A stretch of DNA of 51,911 nt from Pantoea sp. BAV 3049 (GCF_009765445.1 NZ_WHOY01000004.1:1-51911), one strand, 5' to 3'. Shown: positions 1 to 11,536, numbered from the stretch's first letter. Translations and numbers: made by a program. The notes: generated by a model from the letters alone, not told the origin.

Positions 1-345
1 ACATATCTATATATAAGAAAAACCTATAGCTTATCAGGGTTATTTTAAAGATCAGAACCTGCTTCAATCTTTCTGCATTCTAAAATTACAACTTTAAAAT
101 CCTTGCTTGTTATTAAGTTAGCGCCATAACTCCGTTAAATTTCATTATGGACAAATAAGTCAGGTAGTAATAACTTCATTTATCAACTACTGTCAGAAAT
201 AACCTGAAATATTTAAACATCTTTACATTAATATTTTACCTGCAAGCCACAAGCCCGGTATCTGATGACCAGGTAGATACGGCAACTGCAGCGTGCTATC
301 ACATATCATTAACCAGGTTTTTGCTACAGCTACTGCAGAGGGCAA
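1..345. other. AT-rich non-coding left edge with degenerate repeats
   Basis: No convincing coding region is seen in these 345 bases. The first 240 bases are AT-rich. The last 90 hold degenerate copies of the 3' end of the neighbouring reductase gene (see the repeat entry). No tRNA, promoter or terminator could be assigned. Confidence 0.5.
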
Positions 346-378
346 TCACATATCAATAACCAGGTTTTTGCTACGGCT
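298..378. repeat. Direct repeat of a reductase gene 3' end (2 x 34 bp)
   Basis: Bases 298–331 and 345–378 match at 32 of 34 positions and are spaced 47 bp start to start. The second copy encodes the last residues and stop codon of the VanB-like reductase (…SKNLVIDM-stop). The first copy, just downstream, would read SKNLVNDM-stop in its own frame. A third, weaker look-alike around 258–293 shares GACCAGGT and AACTGCAG. This looks like a small tandem duplication of the gene tail. Confidence 0.7.
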
Positions 379-1317
379 GCGTGAGCAGCACAGCGCGACC
401 TGCTGCTGTGGAGCACATTTCTCAGATTCTGACTGCACGGTATCGCGGTGATCGGCAGTCCCTTCCACCACCGGGGTCAGACAGGCCCCGCAAATGCCCA
501 TCTCGCAGGACAGCGGCACGCTCACGCCGTTGTCCTGCAACACGCGGGCAATGGTTTTGTCTGCCGGAACCGGCCAGCTGGCACCTGAAGAAGCGAGGGT
601 AATGGTGAACACATCATCTGCCTCGCCGTTTGCTGCAGCCAGAGGGGTGGCCATAAAGGCTTCGGCATGCAGTGCCTCCTCCGGCCAGCCCTGTGCCAGC
701 GCCTGGCGACGAACGTGTGACATAAACCCATCCGGCCCGCACATATACAGCCGCGTATCCGGTGCGGGTTCCAGCAAATCGGCTGGAAGATGCTGGCGAG
801 GGCTGTTGCCTTCGCTGCTGTACCAGATGGTGCAATTCCCGTGCTGATAGCGACGTGATAAGTCACGCAAAAAAGCGGTGCTCTCTCTGTCTTTCAGATA
901 GTAATGCAGCGCAAATGCAGTGCCGCTCACCTCAAGTTTTTCTATCATCGCCAGCAACGGCGTGATACCGATCCCGGCCGCCATCAGCACCACTTTGCTG
1001 GCGGGCATCAGGCTGAAGACGTTCCGTGGCGCGGAGATGGTCAGCGTCTGCCCCAGCCGCAGCGTGTCATGGATATAACGCGAGCCGCCACGGGACAGCG
1101 ATTCCAGCCGGACACAGATCAGATAACGATCGTGCCGGGAAGGCGAACCGGTCAGCGAATACTGGCGGATCAGTCCGTTACCCAGATGCAGATCGATGTG
1201 CGCCCCCGCCTCCCACTCCGGCAGAGGCTGCCCGTTTTCCGCAACCAGCCGCAGCGCCACGTTGCCTTTCCCCTGGCGGGACATCGCGTCCACAACAACT
1301 TTTAAGGTGTTCATCAT
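346..1317 (-). CDS. VanB-like PDR family oxidoreductase (FMN, 2Fe-2S)
   Basis: Phthalate-dioxygenase-reductase type electron-transfer protein of 323 aa, passing electrons from NAD(P)H through a flavin and a C-terminal plant-type 2Fe-2S cluster to a partner oxygenase. Seen: the flavin motif RQYSLTGSP (51–59), a nucleotide-binding AGIGITPLL (about 113–121), MCGPDGF (about 195), and the cluster cysteines C271-x4-C276-x2-C279 with C310/C311. Domain order and length are those of vanillate demethylase reductase. The Rieske oxygenase gene ends 10 bp upstream on the same strand, so the two form an operon. The oxygenase is frameshifted, so this reductase may lack its partner. The substrate is unknown. 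The start ATG ATG could be either codon. Confidence 0.88.
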   Translation of the reverse strand: MMNTLKVVVDAMSRQGKGNVALRLVAENGQPLPEWEAGAHIDLHLGNGLIRQYSLTGSPSRHDRYLICVRLESLSRGGSRYIHDTLRLGQTLTISAPRNVFSLMPASKVVLMAAGIGITPLLAMIEKLEVSGTAFALHYYLKDRESTAFLRDLSRRYQHGNCTIWYSSEGNSPRQHLPADLLEPAPDTRLYMCGPDGFMSHVRRQALAQGWPEEALHAEAFMATPLAAANGEADDVFTITLASSGASWPVPADKTIARVLQDNGVSVPLSCEMGICGACLTPVVEGTADHRDTVQSESEKCAPQQQVALCCSRSRSKNLVIDM

Positions 1318-1327
1318 TGCCCCCTCA

Positions 1328-2358
1328 CTACACCAGGAAGAACTCGCCGAAGCCCTGACGTTTCAGGCCGCGACGGTAGGCAATCGAGCTGCGGTCGGCC
1401 GGAATGTGCGCCTCCAGAGTCAGATCCAGCGGCAGGCGTTCCGGGCGCTGGGTTCCACCATCAGCCGATCTTCTTCGAAGATGCGATGGTTGAAAGAATG
1501 TACATCCTCAACCGGTACGTGCAGATCAAAATTACGTGCAATTGGCGCAAACATCCGCGTTTTCCGCGCTGATACCGGCGAAGCGGCGTTCATAATCGCC
1601 AGTCGTGCTTCGCCCGGGAAGTGAATGGTCAGCGTCGCGGTGAACGGAAGGTACATCTCAAAATGACGCAGCCACTGGAAACCCTCCGGCGCATGCAGAT
1701 CGGAACCTGCCGGATAGTTGGCGACCGAACTCCAGTAGTCCACGCTGAAACCGTAATCCGTTTCAACCGCGTTATAAGGCGGCACTTCCTGATTTTCCGG
1801 ATCGGCAAACGTCTCGGTGTGGATCCAGGCGAAGTGTGCCACATCGAGGAAGCCTTCCACCTGGCGACCGGCAAAACCAGCCACGTCAAAGTGCGGACAA
1901 ACGATCTGCTGGAAGCCCTGATCTTCCCAGTGCGGCATCTTCGGCAGGTCAGGCAGCTTGCCCTCTTCCGGTGCCATGCAGACCCAGATCAGCCCGAAGC
2001 GCTCTTCCACCGCAAAGGTCAGCAGGTTCAGCTTGGCCGGTATCGCCTGCTGCGGACTGGAAGGGATGCGGTTGCAGTGCCCATCCTCACCAAAGCGCAG
2101 GCCATGATAAGGGCAGACAATGCCATGCTCATCGTGGAATCCCAGCGTCAGCGGTACGCCACGGTGCGGACAGACGTCTTTCGCCACCACAACCTTACCG
2201 TTAATGCGGTAAATCACCAGTTGCTCGTCCAGCAATACCGCTTTAGCGGGCGCACCAGCGATCTCACAGGAGCGGGCCACCGGATGCCAGCAGCGGGCCA
2301 GTCGCAGCCAGTCGTCGGGTTCAAAAGTGCAGTGTGCGGGTGGGGTTGGCTTGTTCAT
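1328..2358 (-). pseudogene. Rieske 2Fe-2S aromatic oxygenase, frameshifted near the C terminus
   Basis: VanA/phthalate-type Rieske non-haem iron oxygenase. The open frame from 2358 stops at 1420 after 312 aa. It contains the Rieske ligands C63-x-H65 and C82-x2-H85 and the mononuclear-iron motif D172-x2-H175-x4-H180. Just before the premature stop the other frame carries a family-like tail, with QRPERLPLDLTLE followed by a segment ending GFGEFFLV and a stop at 1328–1330. Adding one base in the TT at 1453–1454 restores a protein of about 343 aa, the usual length. It is therefore either a recent one-base deletion or a sequencing error in a short homopolymer. It precedes the VanB-like reductase gene and lies divergent from a LysR regulator. 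Confidence 0.82.
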
Positions 2359-2504
2359 GGTTATCTACCTGTCTGTTTGCTCACACCGGGCCGGTCATTG
2401 CCGGTCCGCATTGTTATGTTGTGATTATTTTTGACAGGAGAGGCTGTTGCGATCCATAACTGTTTTCTCACTTACCTGTTGCAAAAAACGAGACAGGCAA
2501 CGCC
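2359..2504. promoter_or_regulatory. Divergent control region, Rieske oxygenase / LysR
   Basis: A 146-bp intergenic space separates the two divergent starts, the layout in which a LysR protein usually controls both its own gene and its target operon. An interrupted inverted repeat TTGC…GCAA spans 2476–2497, just ahead of the LysR start. No classical T-N11-A box could be assigned with confidence. Confidence 0.4.
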
Positions 2505-3407
2505 ATGATCCCATTTTCGCGCTTTTCCCACTATTTCGCCGAGGTCGCCCGTAGCGGGAGCCTGCGTAAAGCCGCTGAAAAACTGCACGTTTCTGCTTCA
2601 GCCATTAATCGTCAGATCCTGCAGGCGGAAGAAGAGCTGAATACCCGCCTGTTCGAACGGCTGCCGGACGGGATGCGGCTGACTACCGCAGGCGAGCTTC
2701 TTTATACCGATATCCGTCGCTGGCAGCGGGAATTCCAGCGGACACTTGAGCGATTTGATGAGATCCAGGGGCTGAAGCGCGGGCACGTCAGCATCGGGCT
2801 GATCCAGGCGATGAACGAAGGGCAGATGGCGCGGATCTTCTCTTCAGTCGCCGCCGAACATCCGTGGCTGCGCCTCGATCTCAGCGTGGCCGACAGCCAG
2901 ACCATCAGCCAGCGGATCCGCGACGCGGAGCTGGATTTCGGGCTGATCCTCGATCCTGAAGGGCAGGCGGGACTGGAAGTGATTGCCTTTGCCGAGCTCC
3001 CGCTGGGCGTGGTTTTACCGGCCGATCACCCGTTAAGTGAGCAGGAAACCTTGTCGCCGGGTCAGTTGAGTAATGAGCGGCATATTCTGCCTGGCGCACC
3101 GCTGATCGTGCACGACCGCGTGGAGATGCTCTACCGGCGTCACAACTTTTCGCCGGAGAACATTATCGTCTGCAACGATATCCGCTTAATCAAGTCGCTG
3201 ATCAAAGGAGGAAGCGGGCTGAGTATTCTGAGCCAGCTGGACGTGCTGGATGAGGTCAGGGAGGGAATGTTGTGCTTTATTCCGCTGAAGGGAATGCCGG
3301 TGCGGCCACTGACGCTGGCACTCTGTACCGCACCGTCCCGCCAGCTTTCACGGGCGGCGCAGCGGGTTATTCAGCACATCATCCAGGCAGTGGAGGAGCT
3401 GGGTTAA
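2505..3407 (+). CDS. LysR-family transcriptional regulator
   Basis: 300-aa LysR-type regulator. The N-terminal winged helix-turn-helix covers about residues 5–64 (RKAAEKLHVSASAINRQI), with the usual LFERLPDGMRLTTAGE wing, followed by a linker helix and a periplasmic-binding-protein-like effector domain (about 90–295). It is divergent from the Rieske oxygenase/reductase pair, so it probably controls that operon in response to an aromatic acid. That role is inferred from position. It ends 4 bp inside the convergent DUF1543 gene. Confidence 0.9.
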   Translation: MIPFSRFSHYFAEVARSGSLRKAAEKLHVSASAINRQILQAEEELNTRLFERLPDGMRLTTAGELLYTDIRRWQREFQRTLERFDEIQGLKRGHVSIGLIQAMNEGQMARIFSSVAAEHPWLRLDLSVADSQTISQRIRDAELDFGLILDPEGQAGLEVIAFAELPLGVVLPADHPLSEQETLSPGQLSNERHILPGAPLIVHDRVEMLYRRHNFSPENIIVCNDIRLIKSLIKGGSGLSILSQLDVLDEVREGMLCFIPLKGMPVRPLTLALCTAPSRQLSRAAQRVIQHIIQAVEELG

Positions 3408-3907
3408 ACCCCGATAGGCTGATATCCCTGCCATTCCGGCTTAAACGGCGTGCCTGCCGCATCCGGTTCCAGCTGGATATAGTAGTCGCCAATCTTCTCC
3501 AGCAGCAGACAATCGTCAACATCCTTGAGATTATCTTTATGCTGCTGATCGGCACCGCGGAGCAGCACTTCAAGCCCTTTTTTCTTAGCCTCTTTCACGT
3601 TGCTGGCAACAAAGAGATCGAAAGCATGCAGCTCGGCCAGCGTCTCAGGGGTATAGCCACCTGCATTCACAAAGAACAGCTTTTTATCGCTGCTGACCGG
3701 CGTGGTGCTGAGACTGACTTTGTAACCGTCCGCCCAGGTAATGCGCGCATAACCATCAATATGGATTTTATCCGCGTCACCGAACCAGGCTTCACGCAGA
3801 GCCGGCCACGCGGCTTCCGGAGTGTCGGCAGCCACAAACTGAATATCATGCACTTCAATATTTGACTTACCCGCATTGCCACCAACATAAAACATAAACA
3901 GATGCAT
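3404..3907 (-). CDS. DUF1543 domain-containing protein
   Basis: 167-aa protein of a family known only as DUF1543. It has no signal peptide or membrane segment. The N-terminal MHLFMFYVGG and the body with VHDIQFVAADTPEAAW and IHIDGYARI match my recollection of the family. The start at 3907 is preferred over an upstream ATG at 3955 because an AAGGAG ribosome site lies 8 bases before it. It overlaps the 3' end of the LysR gene by 4 bp and lies 94 bp downstream of the idnT-like gene on the same strand. The function is unknown. Confidence 0.8.
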   Translation of the reverse strand: MHLFMFYVGGNAGKSNIEVHDIQFVAADTPEAAWPALREAWFGDADKIHIDGYARITWADGYKVSLSTTPVSSDKKLFFVNAGGYTPETLAELHAFDLFVASNVKEAKKKGLEVLLRGADQQHKDNLKDVDDCLLLEKIGDYYIQLEPDAAGTPFKPEWQGYQPIGV

Positions 3908-4001
3908 CCTTTTCTCCTTTGCATATGAGCAGCTGAACGCTATATACGATACCATATAACGAAGAAGATCAGGAGCCAGACAGGGCTGAAGGGGAGTCCG
4001 T

Positions 4002-5321
4002 TCAGTGGATCACCGCGTTAATGATCAGCACACCCGCCAGGCCGAGGAACGAGATCAGCGTTTCCATCACCGTCCAGGTTTTCAGCGTTTCCACCACGGT
4101 CAGATTGAAATAGCCTTTGAACAACCAGAAGCCCGGATCGTTAACGTGCGAGGCGATCACGCTGCCGGATCCAACCGCCAGCACCATCAGCGCCGGATCG
4201 GTGTGGGTAATGGCGATAATCGGCGTGACAATCCCCGCCGTCGTGATCGCCGCGACGGTTGCCGATCCCAACGCCACGCGCAGCATGGCTGCCACCGTCC
4301 AGCACATCAGCAGCGGCGACAGAGACGATCCTTTCATCAGATCGGCAATGTAGTTGCCCACCCCACTGTCCACCAGCACCTGTTTGAACGCACCGCCACC
4401 GGCAATAATGAACACAATCATGGCGATAGCCGCAATTGAACTGCCACAGATATCCATCACCTCGTCCATCTTACGGCCGTTGCGCAGCCCCAGCGTCAGT
4501 ACCGCCACCACCACGGCAATAAACAGCGCCACGGCGGGGTTGCCGATAAATTCAAAAAACTGCCTGATTGCGTTCTCTTTCGGCATGGTCAGCTCGCAGA
4601 CGGCGGCAATTGCCATCAGGATCACCGGGATGACCGCCGCAAAGATGCTGATCCAGAAGCCGGGCATCTCGTGCTCTTCAAAGATTTTCGGGTTAAACAG
4701 CCCTTCCGGCGGCTTTCTTTCAAAGCTTTTCAGGAAGCGGGAGAAGACCGGCCCGGCAATAATTACCGTCGGCAGGGTAATAATCAGCCCGTAAAGCAGC
4801 GTGGTGCCGATGTTCGCTCCAAAAATGGTGGCAATGGCCGTTGGACCGGGATGCGGCGGCAGGAAGCAGTGCGTCACCGACAGCGCGGCCACCATCGGCA
4901 CGCCAACATACAGCAGGGGAAGGTTTGCCGCCGCCACGATAGTGAAAACCAGCGGCAGCAACAGCACAAAGCCCACCTCATAAAACATCGCCAGCCCGAC
5001 AATCAGCCCGGTAACCACCAGCGCCCACTGCAGGCGTTTTTTCCCGAAGGCGGCAATCAGCGTGGTCGCCACCCGTTGCGCAGCACCAGTATCGGAAACC
5101 AGCCTGCCCAGCATGGCCCCAAAGCCAAGGATCATCGCCAGGCTGCCGAGCGTGCCGCCGATCCCTTTCTGAATCGAGGCCACAACCGCCAGCGGCGTCA
5201 TCCCCTCCGTCATCCCCACCACGGCAGAGACAAAGACCAGCGCAATAAATCCGTTCACTTTAAAGACGATCATCAGTACCAGCAGCAGGATCACGCCAAC
5301 GGCAATTATGGTTATGGGCAT
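4002..5321 (-). CDS. idnT: Gluconate/L-idonate permease, GntP family (IdnT-like)
   Basis: 439-aa inner-membrane permease of the GntP family, with many hydrophobic segments. It imports gluconate, 5-ketogluconate or L-idonate by proton symport. Segments such as CFLPPHPGPTAIATIF, AVIPVILMAIAAVCE and VIASHVNDPGFWLFKGYFN are closer, from memory, to E. coli IdnT than to GntT, and the length equals IdnT when the start is placed at 5321. That start has AAGGAA 7 bases upstream; an ATG 18 bases further up is less likely. No idnD, idnO, idnK or gntK neighbour is present, so it is an orphan transporter here. Substrate preference is an inference from similarity. Confidence 0.85.
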   Translation of the reverse strand: MPITIIAVGVILLLVLMIVFKVNGFIALVFVSAVVGMTEGMTPLAVVASIQKGIGGTLGSLAMILGFGAMLGRLVSDTGAAQRVATTLIAAFGKKRLQWALVVTGLIVGLAMFYEVGFVLLLPLVFTIVAAANLPLLYVGVPMVAALSVTHCFLPPHPGPTAIATIFGANIGTTLLYGLIITLPTVIIAGPVFSRFLKSFERKPPEGLFNPKIFEEHEMPGFWISIFAAVIPVILMAIAAVCELTMPKENAIRQFFEFIGNPAVALFIAVVVAVLTLGLRNGRKMDEVMDICGSSIAAIAMIVFIIAGGGAFKQVLVDSGVGNYIADLMKGSSLSPLLMCWTVAAMLRVALGSATVAAITTAGIVTPIIAITHTDPALMVLAVGSGSVIASHVNDPGFWLFKGYFNLTVVETLKTWTVMETLISFLGLAGVLIINAVIH

Positions 5322-5466
5322 CGTAGTTCCTTGCATCAAAACAGCCAGAGATGATTAAGTTGTAGCCGCAACCTGCCTGCCATGCTGCCGGGGTGAGCCA
5401 ATAATCAGGCGCACATCACACATCCAGGCAAGTCACTTTCCGAAAGCGATTTTCGCCGCTACAGTA

Positions 5467-7507
<2,041 letters not shown>

Positions 7508-7514
7508 TAAAGCG

Positions 7515-7532
7515 GGCGGAAATAATTCCGCC
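7515..7532 (+). terminator. Hairpin downstream of fadH
   Basis: GGCGGAA-ATAA-TTCCGCC is a perfect 7-bp stem 8 bp after the fadH stop. It has no T-run, so it may stabilise the transcript end or assist Rho-dependent termination. A second hairpin of very similar sequence follows at 7559. Confidence 0.45.
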
Positions 7533-7558
7533 ATCACCTGACGGGTACATCTTTGGTT

Positions 7559-7580
7559 GGGGCGGAAGATATTTCGCCCC
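7559..7580 (+). terminator. Second hairpin between fadH and the phosphatase gene
   Basis: GGGGCG…CGCCCC encloses AAGATAT-like loop sequence and resembles the hairpin at 7515–7532 (both contain GGGCGGAA, then A/T, then CGCC). It sits between two convergent genes, so a bidirectional 3'-end role is possible. No T-run is seen. Confidence 0.4.
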
Positions 7581-7639
7581 GCGTTCGTGCATGCCTCATA
7601 TTCAGGGGGCTGTGTCATTCCCCCTCGCGCAGATTACCC

Positions 7640-8446
7640 TTATTTCCCACTCCAGGCCTTCAGGTTGGCGTCACGGGTCTGCAACTTCTGTTCTGGCGTC
7701 AGCTTGTTATAGCCCTCGCCCAGCCCGCTCTCCCAGTCGCCGTAAAGCGGGTTAGGCAGAATAATAAACTGGGTGCCGAACAGCCGGCTATTCTGGTTCA
7801 CAAATGCCCGACGCTGGGCGTTGCCCTGATGGTAAGTGGCCGCACCATAATCGTTCAGGTTATCGCCGATATACAGCACCACGTTATACCCTTCCGCCCT
7901 GATGGCATCAAAACGGGCCTGCTTGTTGGAACTGTCGGTTTTCAGGCGCAGCGTCTTCTCGTTCACACCGGTAAAGCCCAGGCGCTTCAGGTTATCCGCC
8001 GTGGCCGCAGCATCCTTACTGTCACGGTTGGAGACGTAAAACATCGTGCCGCCGTGACTGTTTACATAATTAGCAAAATTCACCGCACCCGGCACGGCAG
8101 TTGCCTGACGTGCCTGAGTCCAGGTGGACCAGGTCTGGTCGGCATACGACTGACCGGCCTTTACCTGCCACGCGCTGTAGGCGCTGTTGTCGATCATCGT
8201 TTCATCCAGATCGACAATCACCGCTTTCGGTTTGCCGGTCAGCGACGGCGCTTTATCATAGGCCAGGGTGGCAAAGTTAAAGGCCTGATACGCCAGCGCC
8301 TGATACTCACCAGACTGCTGGAACCAGTTCAGCGCCATCACCGACTGTTGATTGAGCTGGTCAGCGGCATCGGGTTTCTGCGTGGCACAGCCGGACAGCG
8401 CCAGAACCATCAGCAGGCTGGTGCTTAACAACGACGTTTTTTTCAT
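7640..8446 (-). CDS. 5'-nucleotidase, lipoprotein e(P4) family (HAD acid phosphatase)
   Basis: 268-aa outer-membrane lipoprotein phosphatase of the class C / e(P4) type, which dephosphorylates nucleotides in the periplasm. The start at 8446 gives a lipoprotein signal peptide with lipobox LSGC and the lipidated cysteine at residue 20; an ATG 27 bases upstream adds a short extension. HAD motif I is IVDLDETMIDN (two catalytic aspartates) and the distal metal motif is YIGDNLNDYG. The family uses these four aspartates. The gene is convergent with fadH and divergent from the laccase-domain gene. Confidence 0.9.
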   Translation of the reverse strand: MKKTSLLSTSLLMVLALSGCATQKPDAADQLNQQSVMALNWFQQSGEYQALAYQAFNFATLAYDKAPSLTGKPKAVIVDLDETMIDNSAYSAWQVKAGQSYADQTWSTWTQARQATAVPGAVNFANYVNSHGGTMFYVSNRDSKDAAATADNLKRLGFTGVNEKTLRLKTDSSNKQARFDAIRAEGYNVVLYIGDNLNDYGAATYHQGNAQRRAFVNQNSRLFGTQFIILPNPLYGDWESGLGEGYNKLTPEQKLQTRDANLKAWSGK

Positions 8447-8572
8447 CTTCAAAGTGGGGCTCCATTCTGTCATTTACCGGAAATGCTTTCGAATTAACGC
8501 CTTAAAAATGTCGCATCTCAGGCATAATGTGAAGCTATTGTTAGTAAAGATTGCCGAAACCAGGACATTGTG

Positions 8573-9286
8573 ATGTTGAACGCTTATCGCTCCACCCTGC
8601 TCTCCTCATTCGACTGGCTTGACCATGCCTTCCTGGCCGCCGGTGAGCGACCGCCGGAAGAGAGCATCTACAACCACCAGCGCCATACATCTGATGTGGT
8701 GCTGGACAGCGAAGCGCTGCCGGTCAAAAGCTGCCAGGCCGACGGGCTGATAGGGACCGGCACGCGCCCGGTTGCGATTTATACCGCTGACTGCCTGCCA
8801 ATCCTGATTGCCGACAGTCGCCAGCAGCAGGTTGCCGCCGTGCATGCCGGGCTGAATGGCGCGCTCGGCGGCGTGCTGATTAACACTCTCCGCCGCTTGT
8901 GCGAACTTGGCGCGACGCCGGACAGCCTGACTCTTGCCATAGGCCCGTCAATTGGCCCCTGCTGTTATGAGCTGGGAGAGGAAAAGATGGCAAGTATCAG
9001 AGAGGAAAACCTTAACAACCTGGTACCGCTGATGGCCCATACGAAACAGCAGATCGGCAACCCAAAGGCCATCCGCCCTCAGGCGAAAGGCACCACTCAG
9101 GGCGTGTGGTTTGATTTACCGCTGCTTGCCAGGCGCATGGCGATCAGGGAAGGCGTGCCGGAAGCGCAAATAGAACTGAGTGAGGTGTGTACTTATTGCA
9201 TGGCTGAAGAGCAGGCGAGCTATCGCCGCAACACCCATTTTAACCACGGCTATCAGCAGCGATTCTCGTGGATAAAGCGGCGATAA
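8573..9286 (+). CDS. YfiH/PgeF-type laccase-domain protein
   Basis: 237-aa protein of the multicopper-polyphenol-oxidase/LACC1 fold. E. coli YfiH, of this family, edits peptidoglycan precursor synthesis, and other members are purine nucleoside phosphorylases. Conserved metal-site elements are present: QRHTSDVV (first His), TADCLP (Cys) and VAAVHAG (second His), plus IGPCCYE. The protein is cytosolic with no signal. The real yfiH is expected near rluD/clpB, so this is probably a second paralogue. Start: GTG at 8570 or ATG at 8573; the ATG is better spaced from AGGAC. Confidence 0.82.
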   Translation: MLNAYRSTLLSSFDWLDHAFLAAGERPPEESIYNHQRHTSDVVLDSEALPVKSCQADGLIGTGTRPVAIYTADCLPILIADSRQQQVAAVHAGLNGALGGVLINTLRRLCELGATPDSLTLAIGPSIGPCCYELGEEKMASIREENLNNLVPLMAHTKQQIGNPKAIRPQAKGTTQGVWFDLPLLARRMAIREGVPEAQIELSEVCTYCMAEEQASYRRNTHFNHGYQQRFSWIKRR

Positions 9287-9293
9287 GTGCAAA

Positions 9294-10421
9294 TCAGCGC
9301 AGTTTCACCGAACGCAGGATCACGAACTTCTGGTTAGAGGCCACGGTGGTGCAGTTGCCAAACAGCTTCTTCATTTTGCGGTAGTAGTCGAGATGACGGT
9401 TACCCACGATACGCAGCTCTCCGCCGTACTGTAAGCAGCGGCGGGCATCGCGGAACATCTGCCAGGCAATGTAGTCGGTCAGGGTATTTTGCTGATGGAA
9501 TGGCGGGTTACACAACACCGCATGCAGACGATCGGAAGGGAAACCAGCCAGCGAGTTATTGACCGTAAAGTGGCAGCGATCCAGGTCTTCCGGTCGGTTA
9601 ACTTCCACGTTCATCCGGCTGGACGCCACGGCCATCCAGGATTCATCCACAAAATGCATCTCTGCCGCCGGGTTTTGCTCCAGCGCCTTCAGGCCAATCA
9701 CGCCGTTGCCACAGCCGAGATCGACAATCTCACCGTCAATATTGTCTGGCAGATTCGCCATAAAGAAGCGCCCGCCCACGTCCAGTCCACTGCGGGCAAA
9801 TACGTTGGCGTGATTGTGAATAAGGTAGTCGGTGCCTTCGAGCATCCAGGAATACGTTTCCGGGGCGTCCGCAAGGTTCGGCAGCGTTGGCGTGCAGAAA
9901 ATCAGGCGAGCTTTTTTCACCGCCAGCGAGGTGGTGGTGGTTCCCAGCACGCGCTCGAACAATTGCAGTGTGGAAGTATGGATATCCTTCGCTTTGCCTG
10001 CCGCAACAATCTGCGTTTCAGGCGTGACCACGCTGCGCAGTGACCGCAGCTGTTGCTCCAGCAGCGCCAGCGTTTTCGGGATCTTAATCAGCACGCGGGC
10101 GGGAGCCAGCGGCAGTGAAGCAAGGCTGTCGAGGAAGTGCACATCCCCTTCATCCATGCCGTTCATCGTCAGGTTGTGGCGCGTGGCCAGCTGACCCATC
10201 AACGAGTCGCTGATGCTGTACAGCTCTTCGCCGACCAACGCACAGGCCAGCGCCCCAAAGGTGTCATTAAAGATAAATGTCGGGCCGCTAGCTGAAGCAT
10301 CAGCCACATGCTGCAGCAGGTATTCATCGGCAGCATCCCACGCCTGTAGCGGGCTCTCTTCGCGCGTCTGGGGAAAACGGTGCAGCGTCAGCGTGCGGTG
10401 GCTCAGTTCTAATTCGCTCAT
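9294..10421 (-). CDS. rlmG: 23S rRNA (guanine-1835-N2)-methyltransferase
   Basis: 375-aa SAM-dependent methyltransferase that modifies G1835 of 23S rRNA. The N-terminal half is a degenerate methyltransferase-like domain; the catalytic C-terminal half has [13 protein letters not shown] for SAM and the NPPF motif of N-methyltransferases. Length and position beside fadH and ygjP agree with E. coli RlmG (YgjO). A GGAG ribosome site precedes the ATG. It converges with the laccase-domain gene, 7 bp apart. Confidence 0.96.
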   Translation of the reverse strand: MSELELSHRTLTLHRFPQTREESPLQAWDAADEYLLQHVADASASGPTFIFNDTFGALACALVGEELYSISDSLMGQLATRHNLTMNGMDEGDVHFLDSLASLPLAPARVLIKIPKTLALLEQQLRSLRSVVTPETQIVAAGKAKDIHTSTLQLFERVLGTTTTSLAVKKARLIFCTPTLPNLADAPETYSWMLEGTDYLIHNHANVFARSGLDVGGRFFMANLPDNIDGEIVDLGCGNGVIGLKALEQNPAAEMHFVDESWMAVASSRMNVEVNRPEDLDRCHFTVNNSLAGFPSDRLHAVLCNPPFHQQNTLTDYIAWQMFRDARRCLQYGGELRIVGNRHLDYYRKMKKLFGNCTTVASNQKFVILRSVKLR

Positions 10422-10513
10422 GGGATCTCCGGCATGGTAAAAATTCCCGCGATTTATCCCCTAAAACGGGCCGACAGTAAACGTTTTTCTTAGCCAGGAC
10501 CGTCAGTCGCCGC

Positions 10514-11536
10514 TCAAACATGCTTCTGGTAGAACAGCGAAATCGCAATATAGATAATATAGAGCAGGCCATTCACCCCCAGCGCCCAGATTTTCAGCTG
10601 CCTGCGGGTCGCATTCAGCCAGAGCCAGAAGGCGGCTATCAGGGTAATGATCACCCCCAGCAGCACCTCGGAACGCGGCTCCCACGGCGTCAGCATAATC
10701 CCGAGGGAAGGCAAGATGGTGCCCTGAAAGACCATCGCGCCAGTGATATTGCCCAGCGCCAGAGTGTCCTTATTTTTTCTGATCCACAGCACGCTGTTGA
10801 TCTTCTCTGGCAGCTCGGTGGCGATCGGGATGATGATCAGCGAAAGCAGCAGCGCAGAAATTCCCAGCAGGCCGGAAGCATCCTGCACGCCGTCAATAAA
10901 CCAGAAAGCCCCGCCGACCAGTATGCCCGTGCCGACAAATACCTGCAGTAAAACTGTCCGCAGATTAACCGGCAGGCCGACCCTGTTCAGCAACAGCTGG
11001 CTGCCCGCTTCGGTTACCTCACCCGTCTGCACCAGTTGCTTTGAAGCATGCACGGTTAAAATTACATAGATAACATAAAGGCCGATCAGTGACCCACTGA
11101 TGGTTGCCCGCAACAGGGTGTTGGAATGCGGGATAAACATGGTGGTGGCCGCAATGATAAAGGCCAGTAAGAAGAAGCGGGTATCCCGGCGGAAACCGCG
11201 CGGTTCTGGCCGGATATCGCCGTTCAGTCCCCGGCTTCCCACCACCGCCAGCGCCATGATAAACACCGATAAGGTGGAGAGCATCAGCGGCGCGCCGATT
11301 ATCGCTCCGACGCCAATCTCTTCGTTGTGGGCTGAAACCGCCGTGCCGGAAGCAATGGCGATGATCGGCACAATCGTTTCCGGCAGCGCAGTGCCGACAG
11401 CCGCAAACAACGAACCGGTGACTCCTTCAGAAATCTTCAGTTTTTGCCCTAAATGCTCCAGCGCATTGGTGAAAATCTCAGCGGCCACCACGATAATCAA
11501 TAAGGAAACGACCAGCTGAAAAATTGAAAACGCCAT
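10514..11536 (-). CDS. Sodium/calcium exchanger family (CaCA) membrane protein
   Basis: 340-aa inner-membrane protein with about ten hydrophobic helices in two inverted halves, as in the Ca2+:cation antiporter superfamily. The two signature alpha repeats are seen as GTALPET in the first half and ATELPEKINS with GNITGAMVFQ in the second. The likely role is cation/Na+ or H+ antiport; the ion is not readable. It lies upstream of rlmG on the same strand (92-bp gap) and divergent from ygjP. The ribosome site is weak. Confidence 0.85.
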   Translation of the reverse strand: MAFSIFQLVVSLLIIVVAAEIFTNALEHLGQKLKISEGVTGSLFAAVGTALPETIVPIIAIASGTAVSAHNEEIGVGAIIGAPLMLSTLSVFIMALAVVGSRGLNGDIRPEPRGFRRDTRFFLLAFIIAATTMFIPHSNTLLRATISGSLIGLYVIYVILTVHASKQLVQTGEVTEAGSQLLLNRVGLPVNLRTVLLQVFVGTGILVGGAFWFIDGVQDASGLLGISALLLSLIIIPIATELPEKINSVLWIRKNKDTLALGNITGAMVFQGTILPSLGIMLTPWEPRSEVLLGVIITLIAAFWLWLNATRRQLKIWALGVNGLLYIIYIAISLFYQKHV

